From an archaeon (GTDB lineage Archaea; Iainarchaeota; Iainarchaeia; Iainarchaeales; GCA-2688035), in assembly GCA_030745815.1 (NCBI GenBank), contig JASLNX010000205.1:1-10389 (forward strand): 10,389 bases of DNA, written 5' to 3'. The position numbers and the translations under genes are program-made. Shown one piece after another: positions 1 to 6,451 of the stretch (the stretch's first letter is position 1; the number at the start of each line of letters is the position of its first letter). The notes under the pieces are model-generated. The model did not search any database. It saw only the letters and a list, made by a program, of their open reading frames with translations, and was not told where the DNA came from.

Positions 1-1084
1 TCCTAACTACCAGACCGTCATCTAACTCTTCAACATCGGCTCCCATCTTTTTGAGCTCACTAACCATTGTAGCAATTCTGTCAGTTTCCTTTATTCTTGC
101 ATGAGCAACATTTACAAGGCGTGTTTCGCCCTCTGCAAAGCAACCAACAACTGCAAGAGCTGGAAGAGCGTCAGGCGCGTTCTTCAAATCAAGCTCTGCA
201 CCCTGCAATTTTGAACCAATTACCCTAATGCCATCTTCTCCAACACTTATTTCTGCCCCCATCTTTTTGAGCATGTTTGCAACGTCTTTATCACCCTGCG
301 CATCATTCATATCAAGTCCTTTAAGTAAAACATTGCTTTCAGGAGAGATTGCTGCAGCGCACAGTGGAAAAGTTGCAGAAGAAAAGTCAGCTGGAATGGT
401 TTTTTCAAAAGACTTAAAGGACTGATTGCCTTTTACCTTAAACCGTTCCATATTGCTTTCGCTATAATTTATGCCCTGTTCATCCAACCATTGCATTGTC
501 ATCTTCACATAAGGCTGCTCGTGCAGGTTTGGAACAAAAATCTCACTGTCCGCCTGAGCAAGAGCGCAACTTATTAACAAACTTGAAACAGGCTGTGAAT
601 TCATTCCATCAATTTCTGTAGAGCCGCCTTTTAAGAAACCTGAAATTTTAAGAGGCGCCCTTCCATCCCCTGAAATGCTTTCAGCACTTGCCCCCAAATC
701 GTTTAAGGCCTTTAAAATTGGCGCAAACGGTCTGCTTCTAAGACTTGTGTCACCGGTTAAAACTGTTGGACCCTGAGCAAGGGTTGCAACCCCCGCAATA
801 AGGTTAGCACTTGTTCCAGAATTTAATAAATCAATTTCACTGCCAGGGGTCTTTGGTTTTCCGGCAAAACCCTCAATTTCCCAATTTTCATTCTGCGAAA
901 TCTTTGCACCCATCGCCCTGCAAGCGCCAACACTTGCCTGGGAGTCCGCAGAATCCAAAGGGTTATGTAGAATACTTTTACCTTCTGCAAGCGAGGCAAT
1001 AACAACCGCACGAATGGTGTGAGATTTTGAAGCAGGAATTGTTATTTCCCCGTCCAAAACTGATTTCTTTACAAGTAGTTTCAT
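1..1084 (-). CDS. aroA: 3-phosphoshikimate 1-carboxyvinyltransferase (EPSP synthase), partial at the left edge
   Basis: This enzyme joins shikimate 3-phosphate and phosphoenolpyruvate to give EPSP, the sixth shikimate-pathway step. I translated the strand by hand: ATG at 1084-1082, then 361 codons with no stop before the window edge; the family is usually about 420-430 residues, so the C-terminus lies outside. Visible motifs are the N-terminal PASKSHTIRA (K20, S21, R25), the NSGTS loop (89-93), LRSRP (115-119), NSQPVSSLL (162-170), EQPYVKMT (189-196), the catalytic-region Asp in APDALPALA (D305), and ARIKETDR (329-336). GGTG six bases upstream is a likely ribosome-binding site, and the phosphatase gene ends 18 bases before this start. 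Two substitutions stand out: N94 where the common motif GTAMR/GTSLR has Arg, and N162 where many enzymes have Ser in SSQ. Identity is firm; it is the last visible gene of the aromatic operon. Confidence 0.95.
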   Translation of the reverse strand, partial: MKLLVKKSVLDGEITIPASKSHTIRAVVIASLAEGKSILHNPLDSADSQASVGACRAMGAKISQNENWEIEGFAGKPKTPGSEIDLLNSGTSANLIAGVATLAQGPTVLTGDTSLRSRPFAPILKALNDLGASAESISGDGRAPLKISGFLKGGSTEIDGMNSQPVSSLLISCALAQADSEIFVPNLHEQPYVKMTMQWLDEQGINYSESNMERFKVKGNQSFKSFEKTIPADFSSATFPLCAAAISPESNVLLKGLDMNDAQGDKDVANMLKKMGAEISVGEDGIRVIGSKLQGAELDLKNAPDALPALAVVGCFAEGETRLVNVAHARIKETDRIATMVSELKKMGADVEELDDGLVVR

Positions 1085-1102
1085 AAAAACACCAGTCACT
1101 TT

Positions 1103-1717
1103 TCAGGGTAAAAAAAGACCCTCCAGTGTTTTCCCATTCATCAGATAGGTTAGAACAGGACTGCCATTCAATTCAACTTTGTAAATCATATAGTGAAGAA
1201 AATCACTCTTCAAAAACTCATTATCACTTAGACCTGCTAATAGTACTGTTAACATTCTACCGCAAGCTCTGTGCGTTACAACAATTACTTCATCATTAGA
1301 GTGCTTTTCTTTAAGCATTTCAACAAAAGGAACAAGGCGCTCTTTTAATAGGGTAAAACTCTCGCCCCCAGGAAATGGATTGTTCATTTTGTCCTTTTCA
1401 ATTTCGGCAATTTCTTTTGCAAAAAGCTTTTTCCGCTCTTCTGCAGTAGTGCCTTCAAACTTACCTTGGTTAATCTCGCTAAGCGCATCAACAGGAATTG
1501 ATTCCATATTGTGGGGTTTTGCAATAATTTTGGCTGTTGCAAACGCCCTACCTAGAGGGGAACAGTAAATAGCCGCTGGGCTAACTGTCTCAAGAACTTT
1601 GGCATTTTCTTCTGCCTGAGAAATTCCCTTTTCGGTTAACGCCGAATCCTTTGCGCCCTGGCTTCTCCCCTGCAAATTCAAAAGAGTTTCTCCGTGCCTG
1701 CAAACAAAAACTTTCAT
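1103..1717 (-). CDS. Histidine phosphatase (phosphoglycerate mutase-like) superfamily protein
   Basis: A 204-residue protein of the branch-1 histidine phosphatase fold. The phosphohistidine motif is RHGET (R7, H8, G9), followed by LTEKGISQA (28-36), YCSPLGRAFATA with R57, the candidate acid E81 in SEINQGKFEG, PGGES (116-120), and the second His, H149, in VVTHRACGR. Family members act as phosphatases or as cofactor-dependent mutases; the substrate cannot be told from the sequence. The start is placed at ATG 1717 because the RHG motif must lie at the N-terminus and GGGGTG (1730-1725) sits 7 bases upstream. A longer reading from 1765 would add 16 residues overlapping DAHP synthase and is unlikely. 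It begins 4 bases after the DAHP synthase stop and ends 18 bases before aroA, so it is co-transcribed with shikimate genes, although no standard shikimate step needs a phosphatase. The family call is firm; a role in aromatic metabolism is inferred from position only. Confidence 0.9.
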   Translation of the reverse strand: MKVFVCRHGETLLNLQGRSQGAKDSALTEKGISQAEENAKVLETVSPAAIYCSPLGRAFATAKIIAKPHNMESIPVDALSEINQGKFEGTTAEERKKLFAKEIAEIEKDKMNNPFPGGESFTLLKERLVPFVEMLKEKHSNDEVIVVTHRACGRMLTVLLAGLSDNEFLKSDFLHYMIYKVELNGSPVLTYLMNGKTLEGLFLP

Positions 1718-1721
1718 TTTA

Positions 1722-2732
1722 TTACACCCCTCTTCCAACTGCTGTTGCAACCTTTTTGAGTTCAACCATCATTTTTTCAAATTCTGGCGGAGTTAACTGC
1801 TGCGGGCCATCGCACTTTGCCTCTTTAGGGCAACTGTGAACCTCAACAATAAGACCATCTGCACCCTCTGCAATAGCCGCCCTACTAACAGGCGCAATAA
1901 GGCTCTTTTTTCCAGTACTATGACTTGGATCAACAATTACTGGAAGATGGGTTTTCTGCTTTAGCAAGGAAGTCATTCCGCTCAAAACAGGAAAACGCAG
2001 TTCTGGTTCATAGCTTCTAATACCACGATTGCACAAAATAACCTGGCTATTGCCCTCGCTCATAATATATTCGGCAGCCATTAGAAATTCTTTCATATTT
2101 GATGCAACACCGTTTTTCAAAATTACTGGTTTGTTTACGCGACCAACCTCTTTGAGCAAATCAAAATTTTGCATGTTTCGCGCTCCAATTCGCAAGATGT
2201 CAACGTATTTCGCAACAAGGCCAACGTGTCTTGTGTCCATTACCTCTGTTTCAATGGGTAAACCAGTTTCCTCTTTTGCTTTCTTCATAATCTTAAGGCC
2301 TTCTTCACCCAGACCCTGAAAATCATAAGGTGAAGTTCTTGGCTTAAAAGCAGAACCGCGCAAAATGGACGCACCAGCCTTCTTTACTGCGTGTGCCGTT
2401 TCAAGAAGCAATTTTTCACTTTCAACCGCGCAAGGCCCTGCAATCATTATAACTTTGTCACTGCCAATCTCAAACCCGTTAACCTTAATTATTGTGTTCT
2501 CAGGATAAAATTCTCTGCTAACCAGTTTGTAAGGCGAAAGAATTGGCATTACTTTTTCAACGCAAGGAAGGCTTTTCAAACGATCCACATCAAGCAACCT
2601 TTCGTCCCCAATTGCACCAATTATTGTTCGCTCTTTCCCCTTTGAAACATGAGGTGTAAGGCCCTTGCTTTCAATTTCCTTTGAAACTATTTCAATTGCT
2701 TTTTCATCTGCATTTTTTAATACGATTATCAT
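1722..2732 (-). CDS. aroF: 3-deoxy-7-phosphoheptulonate (DAHP) synthase, type I-beta, with N-terminal regulatory domain
   Basis: Condenses erythrose 4-phosphate and phosphoenolpyruvate to DAHP, the entry step of the shikimate pathway. The 336 residues match the Thermotoga maritima-type enzyme in length and layout: a ferredoxin-like regulatory domain (about 1-70, starting MIIVLK and ending near PYKLVSREF) and a TIM-barrel catalytic domain. Catalytic motifs are AGPCAVES (98-105), FKPRTSPYDFQG (129-140) and DPSHSTG (268-274). The expected metal ligands are C101, H271, E297 and D308, spaced as in the Thermotoga enzyme. In that family the N-terminal domain gives feedback inhibition by tyrosine or phenylalanine, so the same is likely here. 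The ATG overlaps the stop of the transketolase C-subunit (ATGA, 2732-2729), with GGAGTGGTGA just upstream. The direct neighbourhood of the enzymes that make its sugar substrate supports the call. Confidence 0.97.
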   Translation of the reverse strand: MIIVLKNADEKAIEIVSKEIESKGLTPHVSKGKERTIIGAIGDERLLDVDRLKSLPCVEKVMPILSPYKLVSREFYPENTIIKVNGFEIGSDKVIMIAGPCAVESEKLLLETAHAVKKAGASILRGSAFKPRTSPYDFQGLGEEGLKIMKKAKEETGLPIETEVMDTRHVGLVAKYVDILRIGARNMQNFDLLKEVGRVNKPVILKNGVASNMKEFLMAAEYIMSEGNSQVILCNRGIRSYEPELRFPVLSGMTSLLKQKTHLPVIVDPSHSTGKKSLIAPVSRAAIAEGADGLIVEVHSCPKEAKCDGPQQLTPPEFEKMMVELKKVATAVGRGV

Positions 2733-3679
2733 TGTTCACCACTCCTATCCTGCAGCAATTTCTTCGCTGAATTGTAAATTGAATTAACGTCCATTGAAAA
2801 CTTTTTGTAAAGATCTTTAGGATCCCCTGATTCGCCAAAAACATTTCTTAAGCCAATACGAGAAAGGCGCCCTGAATTATTTTCACTGAGAGTTTCAGCA
2901 ATTGCTGAACCAAGACCGCCAATTATACTGTGATCCTCACATGAAACAATTCCCTGCGTTTCAGATGCCGCCTTTAAAATAATGGATTCATCTAATGGCT
3001 TAATGCTTGGCATATTTATTACGCGAGCGCTAATATTTTCCTTCTTAAGAAGTTCTGCCGCATCCAAGGCCTTTGAAACCATAATTCCACAGGCTGCAAG
3101 CGAAACATCAGTTCCGTCCTTTACAATATTTCCCTTTCCAAAAGAAAATTTGTGCGAGCTATCAAAAAGAACCGGCGTTTTAAGTCTAGTTGTTCGAATG
3201 TAAACAGGACCCTTATGCTCTGCCGAAGCAAACACAACGCTTTTGGTTTCAGCGGAGTCTGCCGGACAGACAACTGACATATTTGGAAGAGTACGCATTA
3301 TAGCCATGTCCTCTGTTGCCTGATGCGTTGCGCCGTCTGCACCTGTAGCAAGGCCTGAATGCGAACCGCAAATATTAACGTTTAAGTTGTTGTAGGCAAT
3401 ACTTACACGAACCTGGTCAAAAACGCGGCCAGTGCAAAAGACAGCAAAGCTACTGGCAAAAGGAATCTTTCCGGAAATCGCCAGACCTGCGGCGGTTCCA
3501 ATCATGTTCGCCTCTGCAACCCCCATTTCAAAAAACCTTTCAGGAAATTTTGCTGCAAAGATTGCGGACTTTGTGCTCTTACTTAAATCAGCGTCCAATG
3601 CAACCACATCAGGATTGCGCTCGCCAAGATCTGCAAGGGCTTCTCCGTAAGACTGCCTTGTTGCGATTTCCTCGCTCAC
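2729..3679 (-). CDS. tkt: Transketolase, C-terminal subunit
   Basis: The second half of a split transketolase, 316 residues, carrying the pyrimidine-binding domain (about 5-170) and the C-terminal domain (about 185-310). The catalytic Glu that activates thiamine diphosphate is E56 in GVAEANMIG. The stretch HSGLATGADGATHQATED (107-124), with H107 and H119, matches the substrate/cofactor loop, and FGESGDPKDL near the end is typical of the transketolase C-domain. With its partner it moves two-carbon ketol units between sugar phosphates and can supply erythrose 4-phosphate. The start is GTG at 3679, overlapping the stop of the N-subunit gene (GTGA), with GGAGG 7 bases upstream. Its stop overlaps the DAHP synthase start by 4 bases. 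The FGESG motif and the N-subunit next door favour transketolase over DXP synthase. Confidence 0.95.
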   Translation of the reverse strand: MSEEIATRQSYGEALADLGERNPDVVALDADLSKSTKSAIFAAKFPERFFEMGVAEANMIGTAAGLAISGKIPFASSFAVFCTGRVFDQVRVSIAYNNLNVNICGSHSGLATGADGATHQATEDMAIMRTLPNMSVVCPADSAETKSVVFASAEHKGPVYIRTTRLKTPVLFDSSHKFSFGKGNIVKDGTDVSLAACGIMVSKALDAAELLKKENISARVINMPSIKPLDESIILKAASETQGIVSCEDHSIIGGLGSAIAETLSENNSGRLSRIGLRNVFGESGDPKDLYKKFSMDVNSIYNSAKKLLQDRSGEQ

Positions 3680-4488
3680 TTTAATTCCTCCAACGCTCTT
3701 TCAAGCTCTTCAGCAGTTAAGGCCATTCCGTGGTACCCGCAAACATTTTCCATAAAGGAAACTCCTTTTCCCTTAACTGTTTTTGCAACCAATACAGTTG
3801 GTTTTCCCTTGCATGCTCTTGCCTCTTTAAATGCATTAAGAATTTCGTTAAAATTGTGGCCGTCAATTTCCAAAACATTCCAACCAAAGGCCTTCCACTT
3901 GTCTGCAATAGGTTCTATGTTCATTACCTCGCTGGTCTTTCCATCAATTTGTAAATTGTTATTGTCAACAATTGCACAGAGGTTATCAAGCTTGTAGTGA
4001 GCAGCAGACATTGCGGCCTCCCAAACTTGCCCTTCCTGTGATTCGCCACAGCCAATAAGACAATAAGTTCTGCTTTTCCTTTTTGAAAGCCTGTCTCCAA
4101 GAGCAATACCACAGGCAACACTTAGCCCCTGGCCTAAACTACCTGTGCTTGACTCAACACCAGGTGTCTTGTTTCGGTCAGGGTGACCTTGAAGCATTGA
4201 ACTAATTTTTCTAAGATTGGAAAGCTCTTCTTTTGGGAAGTATTCTAACTCAGCAAGAATAGCGTAAAGTAGTGGACACGCATGCCCCTTGCTTAAAATA
4301 AACTTGTCCCTCTCAGGATCGTTGGGGTTTTTAGCAGACTGCTTCATTTCAGAAAAGTAAAGGCTGGTAACTATGTCTGCGGAGCTAAGGCTTCCACCAG
4401 GGTGCCCTGAACCAGCGGCTGTGGTCATCTTTAGAACTTCACGCCTTACGGCTTTTGAAATGTCCGCAAGCTCTGAATTATTACTCAC
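3676..4488 (-). CDS. tkt: Transketolase, N-terminal subunit
   Basis: The thiamine-diphosphate pyrophosphate-binding half of a split transketolase, 270 residues, the usual length for stand-alone N-subunits. Motifs in order are SGHPGGSLSSADI (27-39), SKGHACPLLYA (66-76), TGSLGQGLS (115-123), the cofactor motif region GCGESQEG (146-153) to DNNNLQIDG (175-183), and KTVKGKGVSFMEN (236-248) followed by H253. It should form the active enzyme with the C-subunit encoded directly downstream. The start is GTG at 4488, supported by GGAGGT (4502-4497) eight bases upstream; it overlaps the pheA stop by 8 bases. One oddity: the Asp of the common GDG motif, which coordinates the cofactor metal in transketolases, is Cys147 here. 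Everything else looks intact, so I regard it as a working gene with an unusual metal site rather than a decayed one. Confidence 0.94.
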   Translation of the reverse strand: MSNNSELADISKAVRREVLKMTTAAGSGHPGGSLSSADIVTSLYFSEMKQSAKNPNDPERDKFILSKGHACPLLYAILAELEYFPKEELSNLRKISSMLQGHPDRNKTPGVESSTGSLGQGLSVACGIALGDRLSKRKSRTYCLIGCGESQEGQVWEAAMSAAHYKLDNLCAIVDNNNLQIDGKTSEVMNIEPIADKWKAFGWNVLEIDGHNFNEILNAFKEARACKGKPTVLVAKTVKGKGVSFMENVCGYHGMALTAEELERALEELK

Positions 4489-5554
4489 TAACTGTTACCT
4501 CCAGTGGGTAAGAGCCAAGAATTTTCACAAACACACAGCTTTCTTTAATGCCTTCAAGGGCCTTTTGAATATTTTTATCTTCAACGTAGCCTTCAAAATC
4601 AATAAAGAAAACAACATCCCATCCTTTTTTCCTAGCTGGTCTTGATTCAATTTTGGTCATGTTAATTCCATTTTTTGGAAAGGATTCAAGAGCATTGAAT
4701 AAGGTTCCTGGTTCGTTTTTTACCGAAAACATTATACTTGTCTTATTTTCTGTAGACCGCTTTGGTTTAGTCTTTCCGATAACTAAAAAGCGGGTTACAT
4801 TGTGAGCAGAGTCCTGAATGTTTTTTGAAACAATCTTCAAACTGTACTGTTCAGCTGCAAGTTCTGATGCAATCGCTGCGCTACTATGGTAAAGGGTTGC
4901 TAGTTCTGCTGCCTTTGCAGTACTACTTGACTCAATAATCTCAGCCTTGGGAAGATTGTTTGAAATCCAGCCTCTGCACTGGGCAAGAGCGCTTGGCCTT
5001 GAGTAAATCTTCTTAATTTCAGAAAGCTTGTGCTTTGAGAGAAGATTGTGCTTTATGTCAAGCATTATTTCTGCAACAATATTTAGGTTAGACTTCATAA
5101 AAGTATCAAGCGTGTGATTAATTGTACCCTCCGTACTATTTTCAATTGGAACAACACCGTAGTCTGCAGACCCTTTTTCAACCTCTGCAAAAACGTCGTT
5201 TATGCTGTTTAACGGAATGAATTCACAGCTTGAGCCAAAGTTTTTTATTGCAGCCATGTGGGTAAAGGTTGTTGCAGGACCAAGGTATGCAATTTTTAAC
5301 GAGGCCTCAAGAGCGCGGCACTCTGAAACAATGTTTCTGTAAATTGACTCAAGGGCCTTGTTACTTAGGGGCCCCTTGTTTTTTGAAATAATATTTTTAA
5401 GAACTGCTCGCTCTCTTTCAGGAACGTAAACTGCCGCTCCATTCTTTCCTTTTTCAACAGAGATGCCCTTGGCTAGCTTTGCCCTGTCGTTTAACAGGGT
5501 CAGAATTTTCTCGTCAACCGAGTCTATTTTCTTTCGCTTTTCTTCAATTGGCAT
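4481..5554 (-). CDS. pheA: Bifunctional chorismate mutase / prephenate dehydratase (P-protein) with ACT domain
   Basis: Converts chorismate to prephenate and then phenylpyruvate, committing flux to phenylalanine. Of its 357 residues, about 4-84 form the AroQ-type chorismate mutase helices (RKKIDSVDEKIL near the start, VPERERAVL at 44-52, IVSECRALE at 75-83). About 87-262 form prephenate dehydratase (YLGPATTFTHMAA, VVPIENSTEGTINHTLD at 134-150, YSRPSALAQCR, and the catalytic-region TRF at 254-256). About 271-352 form an ACT domain with EPGTLFNAL (281-289) and ESRPARKKGW (303-312), the usual phenylalanine-sensing elements, so feedback inhibition is likely. I chose ATG 5554 because it follows the transaldolase stop by 2 bases and has GGAG 5 bases upstream. 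A start at 5587 would add 11 atypical residues overlapping the transaldolase. Fused mutase-dehydratase is mainly a bacterial arrangement and is less common in archaea. Confidence 0.95.
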   Translation of the reverse strand: MPIEEKRKKIDSVDEKILTLLNDRAKLAKGISVEKGKNGAAVYVPERERAVLKNIISKNKGPLSNKALESIYRNIVSECRALEASLKIAYLGPATTFTHMAAIKNFGSSCEFIPLNSINDVFAEVEKGSADYGVVPIENSTEGTINHTLDTFMKSNLNIVAEIMLDIKHNLLSKHKLSEIKKIYSRPSALAQCRGWISNNLPKAEIIESSSTAKAAELATLYHSSAAIASELAAEQYSLKIVSKNIQDSAHNVTRFLVIGKTKPKRSTENKTSIMFSVKNEPGTLFNALESFPKNGINMTKIESRPARKKGWDVVFFIDFEGYVEDKNIQKALEGIKESCVFVKILGSYPLEVTVSE

Positions 5555-5556
5555 AA

Positions 5557-6213
5557 TTACTCCATTTTGCAACCTGACTTTATCCAATCTGCTTCAAACT
5601 GCTTTAACCCAAGTTCTGTTAGAGGGTGCTTTATCATTTTTTCAATTATTTTAGGCGGAATTGTTGCAACGTGGCATCCTAAAAGAGCGGCAACCTGAAC
5701 ATGCTGAACACTTCTAACAGATGCTGCAATAAGCTTTGTTTCAAGCTTGTAGTTTTCAAGAATCTGCAGTGATTCTTCAACCGCTACCATCCCATCATGG
5801 CCTGCGTCGTCAACTCTTCCAATGAAAATATTGGTGTAGGTTGCGCCGGCCTTTGCTGCTAAAAGAACCTGGTTTGGCGAAAACGTTAGAGTAACATTTG
5901 TTTTGATGCCGTGTTCTTTGCAGTATTTTGTTGCCTTGAGTCCATCGTTTGTGCAGGGGATTTTTACTATTACATTTTCGTGAAGCTTACTGAGCATTTC
6001 AGCTTGAGCGCACATTCCCTTAAAGTCAGGTGCAACAACCTCTGCTGAAACAGGACCGTTTACAATGCCACAAATTTCCTTTACCATTGCCTTAAAGTCT
6101 GTGTTTGACTGCTTTGCGCAAAGCGAAGGGTTTGTAGTTGCTCCGTCCACTACTCCTAATTCTGCAACTCTTTTAATTTCATTAACATCTGCTGTATCAA
6201 TCCAAATCTGCAT
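5557..6213 (-). CDS. tal: Transaldolase, small MipB/TalC (fructose-6-phosphate aldolase-like) type
   Basis: A 218-residue class I aldolase of the short transaldolase family, which moves a three-carbon dihydroxyacetone unit between sugar phosphates or, in some members, cleaves fructose 6-phosphate. Visible hallmarks are WIDTAD with D6, TTNPSL with N28, the Schiff-base lysine K84 in VIVKIPCT, IGRVDD (131-136), SVRSVQHV (165-172) and HPLTELGLKQFEADW (196-210). Length and motifs fit the small family rather than the roughly 320-residue form. GGAGATGTG just upstream serves the ATG at 6213. It is the first large gene of the aromatic operon, and its position before transketolase and DAHP synthase suggests it helps set the erythrose 4-phosphate supply. 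Whether the enzyme is mainly a transaldolase or a fructose-6-phosphate aldolase cannot be settled by eye. Confidence 0.93.
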   Translation of the reverse strand: MQIWIDTADVNEIKRVAELGVVDGATTNPSLCAKQSNTDFKAMVKEICGIVNGPVSAEVVAPDFKGMCAQAEMLSKLHENVIVKIPCTNDGLKATKYCKEHGIKTNVTLTFSPNQVLLAAKAGATYTNIFIGRVDDAGHDGMVAVEESLQILENYKLETKLIAASVRSVQHVQVAALLGCHVATIPPKIIEKMIKHPLTELGLKQFEADWIKSGCKME

Positions 6214-6242
6214 TTTACCACATCTCCAATTTCAATATTTTT

Positions 6243-6258
6243 CCTAGTGTTCACTACC
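6243..6258. promoter_or_regulatory. Candidate operator dyad upstream of the transaldolase
   Basis: CCTAGTG and CACTACC frame a central TT; the inner arms TAGTG and CACTA are perfect inverted repeats. The site lies about 30 bases before the transaldolase ATG, in the leader between the small ORF and the operon. Short symmetric sites of this kind can bind dimeric repressors, but no known operator is recognised and a chance dyad of this size is quite possible. Confidence 0.25.
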
Positions 6259-6294
6259 TTTTTTAGTTCGGACACACAAGCTAAATAGATAAGT

Positions 6295-6344
6295 AGCCTG
6301 GCGCCTATACAAAATACCAATAAGCAAAATAACTGCCAACGGCT
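6295..6344 (-). other. Candidate RNA stem enclosing the aromatic codons of the leader ORF
   Basis: On the minus strand AGCC-GT-TGGC (6344-6335) can pair with GCCAGGCT (6302-6295), giving 8 base pairs with a 2-base bulge. The 32-base loop carries the run of tyrosine, phenylalanine and tryptophan codons and the stop of the small ORF. A ribosome stalled on those codons would prevent the stem. No U-rich terminator tract follows, so any effect would have to be on translation or on another transcription step. The pairing was found by eye and no energy was computed. Confidence 0.3.
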
Positions 6345-6397
6345 GCGCTAATCGTATCGAAAACTGTTTCTTCCCTTAAAACACCTGCGCACTGCAT
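6305..6397 (-). CDS. Small ORF with aromatic-rich end: candidate leader peptide of the aromatic operon
   Basis: A 30-codon ORF, ATG at 6397 and TAG at 6307-6305. It starts MQCAGVLREE and ends VGSYFAYWYFV, so six of the last eight residues are Tyr, Phe or Trp. The next gene, 91 bases downstream on the same strand, opens an operon for phenylalanine/tyrosine precursors. This is the layout of bacterial leader peptides such as pheL and trpL, where stalling at codons for the end product controls the operon. A TATA box about 30 bases before the ATG, with no ribosome-binding site between, suggests a leaderless message, the archaeal way to translate a first short ORF. The alternative is a tiny single-span membrane protein (residues about 12-30 are hydrophobic) or a chance ORF in AT-rich DNA. 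That it is translated, and regulatory, is inference. Confidence 0.5.
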   Translation of the reverse strand: MQCAGVLREETVFDTISAAVGSYFAYWYFV

Positions 6398-6423
6398 AGT
6401 AAACAGAATATACTCTAAAGGGG

Positions 6424-6431
6424 TTTAAATA
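6424..6431 (-). promoter_or_regulatory. Archaeal TATA box for the leader ORF and aromatic operon
   Basis: The minus strand reads CGAAAGG-TATTTAAA; the box is TATTTAAA (TTTAAATA on the plus strand), preceded by a purine-rich CGAAAG resembling a BRE. Its centre is about 30 bases from the small-ORF ATG at 6397, which puts the transcription start at or within a few bases of that ATG. It is the best promoter in the 238-base gap before the aromatic operon. Confidence 0.6.
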
Positions 6432-6451
6432 CCTTTCGTGGGGCCCTAAAG

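Noticed and set aside
1718..1765. 16-residue N-terminal extension of the histidine phosphatase
   Set aside because: It overlaps DAHP synthase and would displace the RHG motif from the N-terminus; ATG 1717 has its own ribosome-binding site.
5555..5587. 11-residue N-terminal extension of PheA
   Set aside because: It overlaps the end of the transaldolase; ATG 5554 has a good GGAG site and the normal N-terminus for the chorismate mutase helix.
6281..6288. Second TATA box (CTATTTAG on the minus strand) for the transaldolase
   Set aside because: Weak match without a clear BRE; kept only as a possibility in the dyad finding. The box at 6424-6431 is much better.
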